Assembly (NCBI GenBank): GCA_030824805.1
Contig: JAPJRC010000017.1
Location: 1 to 36,861 of the forward strand
Origin: Micavibrio sp.
Lineage (GTDB): Bacteria; Pseudomonadota; Alphaproteobacteria; Micavibrionales; Micavibrionaceae
DNA length: 36,861 nt
Reading direction: 5' to 3'
The notes beneath the pieces were generated by a model. It saw nothing but the letters and a program-made list of their open reading frames with translations. It searched no databases and was not told the DNA's origin. The position numbers and the translations under genes were made by a program. Below, piece by piece: positions 1 through 7,367 of this stretch. Every line of letters starts with the position of its first letter. Positions within the stretch are counted from its first letter, which is position 1.

Positions 1-2354
1 AGCATTTCGGCCTTTTTCTTGGTCCGCCAGGTTTCCTTGACCGGCTCTGCCAGCAATTCTACGGCGCGGTTCATGCCGATCGTCATGACATCGTCATCCT
101 TTTTCAAGGATTTGAAACGGCCGTCATGTTTCAGGAACGGACCGAAACGGCCGATACCGGCTTCGATCTTCTTGCCGTCTTCCGGGTGCATGCCGACGAG
201 ACGGGGCAGGGCGAGCAATTTGAGAGCGGCGGCAAGATCAAAGCTCGCGACTTCCACACCCTTGGGAATGCCCTGGCGTTTTGGTTTTTCCTTGTTCTTG
301 GGATCGGATTCCAGTTCCGGCGGCAGGTCGATCTGCACATAGGGGCCATAAGGGCCGCGGCGCATGGAAACGGTTCTGCCTGTGTCCGGATCGGTGCCGA
401 GAATTTTCGGCTCGTTGGAAAGGGCCGCAGCATCCTCGCTCTCGCTGTCTTCGCCGCCCGCAATTTCGAGCGGTTTCGTGAAACGGCATTCAGGGTAATT
501 CGTACAACCGATAAAGGCACCGAACTTACCGAATTTGAGCGACAGGCGGCCATCGGAGCACGCAGGGCATTTGCGGTCTTCCTCACCTTTGGGGAAAAAG
601 TGCGGGCCGAGCTCTTCGTCCAGATGGTCGATGACTTCGGAGATTTTCAGGTTTTTCGTTTCCCCGATAACGGCGTTGAAATCGATCCAGAACTGGCGCA
701 GCGCCTCTTTCCATTCGGTGTGACCGCCCGCGATGGCATCAAGTTCTTCTTCCAGATTGGCCGTGAAATCGTAATCGACATAGCGCGTGAAGAAACGTTG
801 CAGGAAGGCGGTGACAAGGCGGCCGCGGTCTTCCGGAATGAAACGTTTCTTGTCCATCACCACATATTTGCGGTCGCGCAACACTTGCAGGATGGATGCA
901 TAGGTAGAAGGGCGGCCAATGCCGAGTTCTTCGAGGCGCTTCACCAGCGAAGCTTCGGAATAGCGCGGCGGCGGCTGCGTAAAATGCTGGTTCTGACGCA
1001 CATCGATCAGCTTCGTCGCATCGCCTTCGTTCAATGGCGGCAAACGGCGGTTTTCTTCGTCTTCGGAATCATCTTCGTCTTTCGTCTCGTTATAGAGAGT
1101 TAGAAATCCGTCAAATGTTACAACAGAGCCTGTGGCGCGCAGAACGACATCGTCGGTGCCGTCGGAAATATCGGCGGCGACCTGGTCAAGCACGGCCGAT
1201 TCCATCTGCGAGGCCATTGTGCGTTTCCAGATAAGCTCATACAGGCGGCGCTGTTGCTCGTCATCCGGTCCGCCGCTGCGTCCTGGCAGGACAGAAAGAT
1301 CGGTGGGGCGAATGGCCTCGTGTGCTTCCTGTGCGTTTTTCGCCTTGGATTTGTAAAGACGCGGCGCGTCGGGAAGATATTTCTCACCGTAATCTTTTTT
1401 AATAAGAGCGCGGGCTTGTGCGACAGCATCTTCCGAAAGCGTCGTGCCGTCCGTTCTCATATAGGTGATGAAACCGGCTTCATAAAGCTGCTGCGCGGTG
1501 CGCATCGTCTGGGCCGCAGACATGCCGAGACGGCGGGAAGCTTCCATCTGCAGGCTGGATGTGATGAAAGGCGCGTACGGGTTGCGGCGAACCTGCTTTT
1601 TCTCAACCTTTTGTATAGAAAGATTTTTGGTTTTAATACGCTTCGCTGCAGCTTCTGCGGCGGCTTCGTTGTTGATATCCAGCTTGTCGAGCTTGTTTCC
1701 GGCCAGATGCGTAAGGCGTGCGGTAAACGGCGCGCCGTCTTTGCTGTGAAGCAGGGCTTCAAGGCTCCAGTATTCTTCGCTGATAAATTTTTCAATCTCG
1801 GCTTCGCGCTCGCAAATCAGGCGCAGCGCAACCGATTGCACGCGGCCCGCGGATTTGGAGCCCGGCAGTTTGCGCCAGAGAATAGGGGAAAGGTTGAAGC
1901 CCACGAGATAATCGAGCGCGCGGCGTGCGAGATAGGCGTCGATCAGATCCTGATCAAGCGTGCGCGCGTGTGTAAACGCGTCCTGCACGGCTTTCTTGGT
2001 GATTTCGTTGAATGTCACGCGCTGGAGGTTTTTGCCCTTCAACAGGTTACCATCTTCGAGGATCTCTTTAATATGCCAGGAAATCGCCTCACCCTCACGA
2101 TCAGGGTCGGTCGCAAGAAAGATGTTCTTGGATTCCTTGACGGCTTTTTTAATGTCGCGGACGTTCTTGTCGGCGCGCTCGCCAAGCTCCCACTTCATCG
2201 CAAAACCCTCGTCGGGCAGGACAGATCCGTCCTTGCTCACGAGGTCGCGGACGTGGCCGTAGGAGGCGAGCACGTAGAAATCCGGACCAAGATACTTATT
2301 AATGGTCTTGGCCTTGGCCGGGGATTCGACGATGACGAGGTTGTCTGCGCTCAA
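1..2354 (-). CDS. topA: DNA topoisomerase I (3' end outside window)
   Basis: Type IA topoisomerase that relaxes negative supercoils through a 5'-phosphotyrosine intermediate. About 784 residues are visible and the frame is still open at base 1. The N-terminus carries the TOPRIM signature VIVESPAKAKT and DPDREGEAI. The active-site tyrosine lies in GFITYMRTDG, Tyr298 from the chosen start. A C4 zinc finger (two CxxC-like pairs) falls near residues 594-622 and is followed by glycine/proline-rich repeats such as RRGPYGPYVQ, the usual C-terminal DNA-binding repeats. The start is a TTG at 2354: an in-frame stop lies just upstream, AAGGA precedes it by about 8 bases, and the product begins MSADNLVIVESP. 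It starts 11 bases after the dprA stop, so it is probably cotranscribed with dprA. Confidence 0.97.
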   Translation of the reverse strand, partial: MSADNLVIVESPAKAKTINKYLGPDFYVLASYGHVRDLVSKDGSVLPDEGFAMKWELGERADKNVRDIKKAVKESKNIFLATDPDREGEAISWHIKEILEDGNLLKGKNLQRVTFNEITKKAVQDAFTHARTLDQDLIDAYLARRALDYLVGFNLSPILWRKLPGSKSAGRVQSVALRLICEREAEIEKFISEEYWSLEALLHSKDGAPFTARLTHLAGNKLDKLDINNEAAAEAAAKRIKTKNLSIQKVEKKQVRRNPYAPFITSSLQMEASRRLGMSAAQTMRTAQQLYEAGFITYMRTDGTTLSEDAVAQARALIKKDYGEKYLPDAPRLYKSKAKNAQEAHEAIRPTDLSVLPGRSGGPDDEQQRRLYELIWKRTMASQMESAVLDQVAADISDGTDDVVLRATGSVVTFDGFLTLYNETKDEDDSEDEENRRLPPLNEGDATKLIDVRQNQHFTQPPPRYSEASLVKRLEELGIGRPSTYASILQVLRDRKYVVMDKKRFIPEDRGRLVTAFLQRFFTRYVDYDFTANLEEELDAIAGGHTEWKEALRQFWIDFNAVIGETKNLKISEVIDHLDEELGPHFFPKGEEDRKCPACSDGRLSLKFGKFGAFIGCTNYPECRFTKPLEIAGGEDSESEDAAALSNEPKILGTDPDTGRTVSMRRGPYGPYVQIDLPPELESDPKNKEKPKRQGIPKGVEVASFDLAAALKLLALPRLVGMHPEDGKKIEAGIGRFGPFLKHDGRFKSLKKDDDVMTIGMNRAVELLAEPVKETWRTKKKAEM

Positions 2355-2365
2355 ACGCTAAGTCC

Positions 2366-3505
2366 TTAATTTAAAAGTACAATTCTGTTGGCGGGCAGTC
2401 TTTGAATGCGTCCCGCCAGTTCCAGCTCGAGCAGAATCATCTGCGCGGCAGGGATAGTCAAATGACAGTTTCGGACCAGTTCGTCAACTGTGACGGGGGT
2501 GGAGGATAGATTCTGTAAAATCGTGTCGCGCGCTTCTTCGGCGTCCGTTTCGCTCAAATCTTCCGGCTGCCAGATCCCTTGGCCGTCTTCACCCAGTGTC
2601 TGCCGCGTGGCAGAGAAATCGCCGATTCCGCGCAATATGTCGTCCGCATTTTGTACGAGTGTCGCGCCATCCTGAATAAGCTTGTTCGGTCCGCTGGCGC
2701 GCGGATCAAACGGATGGCCGGGAATGGCGTAGACGTCACGGCCCTGCTCGGCGGCAATGCGGGCTGTGATAAGAGAGCCAGATTTCAATGTCGCTTCTAC
2801 AACAACAACACCCGAAGACAGGCCCGAGATGATGCGGTTGCGCTTCGGGAAATGCTTGGCCATCGGCTCCATGCCGAGCGGGCTTTCCGCGACGATGCAG
2901 CCTTCGAATTTGATTTGTTCGTACAGCTTGGTATTTTCCGGCGGGTAGATAACGTCAACGCCGCCAGCCACAGCCGCCACGGTGCCAAAGGGCAGGGCGC
3001 CTGTGTGCGCGCTGGCGTCTATACCGCGCGCGAGGCCGGATACAACGATTTGTCCCGCCGCGCCAAGTTCTTTGGAAATTTTTTCAGCGAACTTGCGTCC
3101 GTTCAGCGAAGCGTTACGCGCCCCGACGATGCCGATCGACGGAAGCTTCAGAAGTTTTGCGTTGCCGAGAACGGACAACACCGGCGGCGCATCGTCGATG
3201 GCGGCGAGAGATAGGGGATAGGCATCTTCCGCCGCGAATATCATTTTCCCGCCGAGCTTATCCAATGCTTCTATTTCGGCAAGCGCGTTGCCCGCGTCAT
3301 AGACGGTCGCGTTTTTCAAACGGCCGCCACGCCGCGCGAGCGTGGGTAAAGCTTCGATTGCTTTTTGCGCCGTGCCGAAATTTTCAATCAATTGATAAAA
3401 TGTGATGGGGCCGACATTTTCGGTGCGGAACAGGCGCAGCCAAGCGAGTTTTTCCGCATCGTCCAGCACAGGCGTTCTTTTGGCTGGTGCGGAAAACAGG
3501 CTCAT
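2366..3505 (-). CDS. dprA: DNA-processing protein DprA (Smf)
   Basis: Single-stranded-DNA-binding protein that protects incoming DNA in transformation and loads RecA; also widely conserved in non-competent bacteria. It has 379 residues, normal for the family. The Rossmann-like core shows SIGIVGARNAS (residues 123-133), SGLARGIDASAH (156-167), GGVDVIYPPEN (181-191) and then FPKRNRIISGLS and SGSLITA. The C-terminal part from about residue 310 (TPVTVDELVRNC onward) fits the DprA winged-helix domain. The ATG overlaps the plsY stop by four bases (ATGA), which indicates translational coupling. The same transcript may reach back to a prepilin peptidase, a link to DNA uptake that is only circumstantial. 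Confidence 0.96.
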   Translation of the reverse strand: MSLFSAPAKRTPVLDDAEKLAWLRLFRTENVGPITFYQLIENFGTAQKAIEALPTLARRGGRLKNATVYDAGNALAEIEALDKLGGKMIFAAEDAYPLSLAAIDDAPPVLSVLGNAKLLKLPSIGIVGARNASLNGRKFAEKISKELGAAGQIVVSGLARGIDASAHTGALPFGTVAAVAGGVDVIYPPENTKLYEQIKFEGCIVAESPLGMEPMAKHFPKRNRIISGLSSGVVVVEATLKSGSLITARIAAEQGRDVYAIPGHPFDPRASGPNKLIQDGATLVQNADDILRGIGDFSATRQTLGEDGQGIWQPEDLSETDAEEARDTILQNLSSTPVTVDELVRNCHLTIPAAQMILLELELAGRIQRLPANRIVLLN

Positions 3506-4089
3506 TTCTTCTGGCCGATCTTCGGTTCTTCCTTGCGGATTAAACGTTCGATGTTGGCGCGATGTTTCATGATGACGAGCAGTGCCACGAAACCGCAGAA
3601 GCCCGTCAGGTTTGCATCGTCATAGAGGAAGTAGGCGATCGGCGGTGCCAGTGCTACGGCAACGATGGCGGAAAGAGAGGAGTATCGTGTAACGAGTGCG
3701 GTGATCAGCCATACGCCGCACGCGGCAATACCAACCAGAGGCTTTAGCGCCAGCAATGTGCCGAGCGTGGTGGCAACGCCTTTGCCGCCTTTGAATTTCA
3801 GCCAGACCGGGAAGAGGTGCCCGACAAGCGCTGCAAAACCCGCGATCAGCGCGATGTTAAAGTTTGCAAAATACATTGCAACGCCCACGGCAATCGCGCC
3901 TTTGAAAGAATCCAGAATAAGGGTGGCAAGCGCGAGTTTCTTGTTGCCTGTACGGAGAACGTTCGTGGCGCCGATATTGCCAGAGCCGATGTCGCGGATG
4001 TCGCCATACCCGCCGAGCTTGGTCAGAATCAGGCCAAACGGGATTGAGCCGATAAGATAACCGCCGATGATGGCAAGCGCATATACCAT
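3502..4089 (-). CDS. plsY: Acyl-phosphate:glycerol-3-phosphate acyltransferase PlsY
   Basis: Integral membrane enzyme that transfers the acyl group from acyl-phosphate to glycerol-3-phosphate, the first committed step of phospholipid synthesis; it works with PlsX, which is not in this window. It has 195 residues with several hydrophobic segments. The three family motifs are visible: GYLIGSIPFG at the N-terminus, GSGNIGATNVLR, and FKGGKGVATTLG. The start ATG shares one base with the pyrB stop (TAATG) and the stop overlaps the dprA start (ATGA), so the gene is embedded in an operon. Confidence 0.96.
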   Translation of the reverse strand: MVYALAIIGGYLIGSIPFGLILTKLGGYGDIRDIGSGNIGATNVLRTGNKKLALATLILDSFKGAIAVGVAMYFANFNIALIAGFAALVGHLFPVWLKFKGGKGVATTLGTLLALKPLVGIAACGVWLITALVTRYSSLSAIVAVALAPPIAYFLYDDANLTGFCGFVALLVIMKHRANIERLIRKEEPKIGQKK

Positions 4090-5048
4090 TAGAATTTACC
4101 TTTAAGAAGTAGATCGAGCACCGCCATGCGTGCAGGGATACCGTTGCGCACCTGCTCGAGGATGAGCGAGCGCGATTTGTCGTCCGCCACATCGCCGTCG
4201 ATTTCAACGCCGCGGTTCATCGGCCCGGGATGCATGACCATTGCGGTTGGTTTGGCGTATGCAAGCTTTTCGTATGTCAGGCCGAACTCGCGGAAAAACG
4301 CTTCGTCGGATTCCACAAGGCCGGATTTCATACGCTCTTTCTGATTGCGCAGCATCATGACGGCGTCGCATCCCACAAGCCCGTCTTTCATATTGTCGAA
4401 CGCCTTGATTCCATCGGCCGGGAATTTTTCCGGTTTCAACATCGGCGGGGCTACGATATGCACTTCCACGCCCATTTTGCGGAGCAGGATCATGTTGGAA
4501 GAGGCCACGCGGCTATGTGCGATATCGCCGCAGATCGCAACACGCAAGCCTTCGAGCTTACCGAAATGGCGGCGCAGTGTGAGCGCATCGAGCAAGGCTT
4601 GCGTCGGATGTTCGCGGTAGGAATCGCCCGCGTTGATAACCGGGCAATCGACGAGGTTCGCGATAAAACGCGGCGCGTTATATTCGGAATGACGCACAAC
4701 AATCGCATCGGGCCGTACGCCCGCGACGAGCGTTTGAATCGTGTCGGTCAGGCTTTCGCCCTTGTTCACCGATGATGTGCTGATGTTCATATCGACGGTT
4801 TCGGCGCCGAGGCGTTTTGCCGCCATCTCGAACGAGACGCGTGTGCGTGTGGAATCTTCGAAGAAAAGCGTGAGGACAATCGCGCCGCGCAGAATGTCCG
4901 GCTTGAATTCACGTTCGTCCAACCTGTCCGCGTAATAATCCGCGAGATCGAGAACGATATTGATTTCTTCGGGGGAAAGGTCCTCTATGCCGATCAGGTC
5001 GGAGTGATTAAAGGCGGACCGGTTCACTTTTTTGAATAGCTGGCTCAT
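4089..5048 (-). CDS. pyrB: Aspartate carbamoyltransferase catalytic subunit
   Basis: Condenses carbamoyl phosphate with L-aspartate, the committed step of pyrimidine synthesis. It has 319 residues, normal length. Signatures: DSTRTRVSFE with the phosphate-binding STRTR at residues 66-70, REHPTQALLD (HPTQ 147-150) and HPGPMNRG (273-280). An in-frame TTG at 5087 would add 13 residues (a cysteine-rich stretch unlike the family), so the ATG at 5048 giving MSQLFKK is preferred, although no strong ribosome site precedes it. No regulatory subunit gene pyrI is nearby. The dihydroorotase gene that often sits between pyrB and plsY in alphaproteobacteria is absent, since the pyrB stop overlaps the plsY start. 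Confidence 0.96.
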   Translation of the reverse strand: MSQLFKKVNRSAFNHSDLIGIEDLSPEEINIVLDLADYYADRLDEREFKPDILRGAIVLTLFFEDSTRTRVSFEMAAKRLGAETVDMNISTSSVNKGESLTDTIQTLVAGVRPDAIVVRHSEYNAPRFIANLVDCPVINAGDSYREHPTQALLDALTLRRHFGKLEGLRVAICGDIAHSRVASSNMILLRKMGVEVHIVAPPMLKPEKFPADGIKAFDNMKDGLVGCDAVMMLRNQKERMKSGLVESDEAFFREFGLTYEKLAYAKPTAMVMHPGPMNRGVEIDGDVADDKSRSLILEQVRNGIPARMAVLDLLLKGKF

Positions 5049-5091
5049 CAAAACCGGATGATTACAGCCGCAGCCCCTGCATGGCAAGGCT

Positions 5092-6306
5092 TTATATAAT
5101 CTTATCCGCCCTTAGTCTTGTAAGGGCGTCTGCGTCAAATCCCAGAACCCCTTGTAAAACCTCGTCCGTGTGCTGTCCCATCACGGGCGGCGGCAAGCGG
5201 TAGGCAACGGGCGTATCGGAAAGATGGAACGGGCTGCCGACCAGTTTTATGGGCGAGGGGCTTTGCGGGTGCGGCATTTCGATTTCCATGCCGCGCGCCT
5301 GTATCTGGTCGAGCGCGAAGACCTGTTCCACATTATTTACGGGCGCTGCGGGCACGTCTATATCGCGGAAAATGCCAACCCATTCTTCCACGGTGCGCGT
5401 GCTTAGTGCGGATTGCATCAACGGCACAATGGTTTCACGGTTGGCGACGCGCGCGGAATTTTTCGCAAAGCGCGCATCATCCGCCCATTCCGGATGGCCG
5501 AGCGCAGTGGCAAATTTCCGGAACTGGTGATCATTACCAACGGCAACGACCATATGCCCGTCGCTGCCTTCAAAGGCCTGATAGGGAACGATGGTGGAAT
5601 GCGCGTTCCCATAGCGCTTCGGCGGCTTGCCGGAGGTGAGATAATATTGTGCGAGATTGGTCATCGAGGCGAGGGTTACATCAAGCAGCGCCAGATCCAC
5701 CATTTGCCCCTTTCCGGTGAGGGTGCGCGCGTTAAGCGCCGCGAGCGTGCCAATAGCCGCGTATAAGCCCGTCATCACATCGACGAGTGCAACACCTGCT
5801 TTCATCGGCGCGCCCTCTGTTTCGCCCGTATGGCCCATAAGCCCGCCCATGGCCTGTGCCATCAGATCATAGCCCGGCTCACTGGCGAGCGGGCCGTTCT
5901 GACCAAAGCCGGATATGGCCGTATATATTAGGTGCGGATGCTTTTCATGCACGGCATCGAACCCCAGCCCGTATTTGTCGAGCCCGCCGACTTTGAAATT
6001 GTGGATGAGGATATCGCTTTTCGACGCCAGCGCGTGGATGATTTTCTGGCCCTCGGGCTTTGAAATATCCACCGTGACGGATTTTTTGTTCCGGTTTGCG
6101 GAAAGATAATACGCGCTTTCCGCGGTGTCGTTTCCTTCCGCATCTTTTAAATAGGGTGGTCCCCACTGGCGCGTGTCATCGCCTTCGCCGGGGCGTTCTA
6201 TCTTGATGATTTCCGCGCCAAGATCGCCGAGGATTTGCGTACACACCGGCCCCGCAAGCACGCGCGAGAGGTCAAGCACACGTATGTTTTCAAGAGAAGA
6301 TGGCAT
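5092..6306 (-). CDS. Family III (CaiB/BaiF) CoA-transferase
   Basis: Predicted to move CoA between a thioester donor and a carboxylic acid acceptor through an aspartyl-CoA intermediate. It has 404 residues, typical of the family. Visible signatures are the N-terminal RVLDLSRVLAGP, DLGAEIIKIERPG, NRNKKSVTVD, and GYDLMAQAMGG, whose Asp147 aligns with the catalytic aspartate of formyl-CoA transferase. GSPFHLSDTP near the C-terminus is also typical. The substrate cannot be read from sequence; family III members act on formate/oxalate, carnitine, benzylsuccinate or succinate-hydroxymethylglutarate. The ATG is preceded by GGAG at about 8 bases and lies inside the last 17 bases of the prepilin peptidase gene, indicating coupled translation. 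Confidence 0.93.
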   Translation of the reverse strand: MPSSLENIRVLDLSRVLAGPVCTQILGDLGAEIIKIERPGEGDDTRQWGPPYLKDAEGNDTAESAYYLSANRNKKSVTVDISKPEGQKIIHALASKSDILIHNFKVGGLDKYGLGFDAVHEKHPHLIYTAISGFGQNGPLASEPGYDLMAQAMGGLMGHTGETEGAPMKAGVALVDVMTGLYAAIGTLAALNARTLTGKGQMVDLALLDVTLASMTNLAQYYLTSGKPPKRYGNAHSTIVPYQAFEGSDGHMVVAVGNDHQFRKFATALGHPEWADDARFAKNSARVANRETIVPLMQSALSTRTVEEWVGIFRDIDVPAAPVNNVEQVFALDQIQARGMEIEMPHPQSPSPIKLVGSPFHLSDTPVAYRLPPPVMGQHTDEVLQGVLGFDADALTRLRADKII

Positions 6307-6814
6307 GTAAGATCTCCGCTATATAAGCGTGGAACATGTAAACGCCGACAGCAAGAATGCCGATCGCAAATCCCGGCCCGGCCGGAATGGAAAGTTCGGA
6401 AACGGAAAACGGTGTTTTAAAACGCAGGCGTAAATATGCCGCGTAGCAAAGCCCGTGAACAAGCCCGGCGACGGCGCCCAGCGTAACGGCTTGTAACACG
6501 CCATCGACGCCAAGCCAGAATCCTGCCGCGCCCAGAAGTTTAACGTCGCCCAGGCCCAGCGTATCGCGCTCGTAATGTCTGTTTGCGAAGAAACGGATAA
6601 TATATAAAAGCCCTGCGCCAAGTGCCGCGCCACCAAGCATCATCGGTATGCTTATGAACATGTACCCCGACGCATAATGAAAAAGAATGCCCGCAACGCC
6701 GAGCGCGAAATTCAGTTCGTCCGGCAAAATCCAGTGTTTCAGGTCTATGGCGGAGAGGACGATCAGCAATCCGATCGCTCCGAAAGCGCATACTAGGGCA
6801 AGAATGTCGAACAT
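6290..6814 (-). CDS. A24 prepilin peptidase (short, no methylase domain)
   Basis: Aspartic membrane protease that removes the leader of prepilins. It has 174 residues and is almost entirely hydrophobic. Both catalytic aspartates are recognisable: Asp24 in SAIDLKHWILPD and Asp90 in the GxGD motif of LGLGDVKLLGAAG. The N-terminal cytoplasmic cysteine-rich N-methyltransferase domain of classical PilD is missing, as in TadV/CpaA- and PilU-like short enzymes. An in-frame TTG at 6826 would give a four-residue longer product; the ATG at 6814 is preferred. It is divergent from the pilus operon starting at 6961 and is the obvious candidate to process the three pilin-like proteins there. Confidence 0.93.
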   Translation of the reverse strand: MFDILALVCAFGAIGLLIVLSAIDLKHWILPDELNFALGVAGILFHYASGYMFISIPMMLGGAALGAGLLYIIRFFANRHYERDTLGLGDVKLLGAAGFWLGVDGVLQAVTLGAVAGLVHGLCYAAYLRLRFKTPFSVSELSIPAGPGFAIGILAVGVYMFHAYIAEILHAIFS

Positions 6815-6848
6815 GGGTCGGGGCAAAAGATATTGTTTTTCCTATCAT

Positions 6849-6882
6849 AATCCTTTCCGTGGAAAGGCTGCAAGGAAGGATT
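6849..6882. repeat. Imperfect inverted repeat in the divergent promoter region
   Basis: Between the prepilin peptidase and the receiver gene, AATCCTTTCC (6849-6858) is matched by GGAAGGATT (6874-6882) with one bulged base, and CTTTCC/GGAAAG forms an inner dyad. It lies in the only gap that can hold both divergent promoters, so it could be an operator or a leader hairpin. This is inference only. Confidence 0.35.
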
Positions 6883-6960
6883 GCTTATTTAAAATGCTTC
6901 CTTTACGTTTTTGAATTGTGATTCCTTATTTGCCTTCCAACAAAGGTTCCGTCCGGAGCG

Positions 6961-7359
6961 ATGTCTGATAAAAACAAAATACTGGTCGTCGAAGACAATG
7001 ATTTTGTCCGTATGCAGATCGTGCGCTATCTCGCGGAAACCGGCTCCGACGTTATCGAGGCGTCGCGTGGTGATCAGGCGCTCGATTTCATAAAACAACA
7101 GCACGTCAAGAGAGAGCCCGTGTCTCTGGCTATTGTGGATGTGCGTATGGAACCTGTGGATGGTTTTGAATTTATCAAGAGTATCCGTGGCCTCGATATG
7201 GATACCCCCGTTATTCTTGTTACCGGTGATAACAATCCGGACCTTCTCGAACAAGCGGGTATATGGGGTGTCAGTGCCGTGATGATTAAGCCTGTGCAAA
7301 AGGACAGGCTTGTTAAAACGGTCACCAGAACTATTGAAGCCTATAAACGAAGAGGCTGA
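6961..7359 (+). CDS. Single-domain CheY-like response regulator
   Basis: A stand-alone receiver domain of 132 residues with no output domain. The acidic pair Glu11/Asp12 (ILVVEDND), phospho-acceptor Asp60 in AIVDVRMEP, Thr88 (ILVTGDN) and Lys110 (VMIKPVQ) are all in place, so it should be phosphorylatable. It is first in the plus-strand string, and the secretin gene begins 8 bases after its stop, suggesting co-transcription with the pilus genes. It probably acts by protein-protein contact on the pilus machine or in a phosphorelay. The hybrid kinase at 18365-20617 at the other end of the locus is a candidate partner. Confidence 0.93.
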   Translation: MSDKNKILVVEDNDFVRMQIVRYLAETGSDVIEASRGDQALDFIKQQHVKREPVSLAIVDVRMEPVDGFEFIKSIRGLDMDTPVILVTGDNNPDLLEQAGIWGVSAVMIKPVQKDRLVKTVTRTIEAYKRRG

Positions 7360-7367
7360 CCAAATTG

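Noticed and set aside
126..2369. Two long plus-strand open frames (126-1103, 1254-2369) opposite topA
   Set aside because: The opposite strand encodes topoisomerase I with all motifs; these frames are mirror artefacts.
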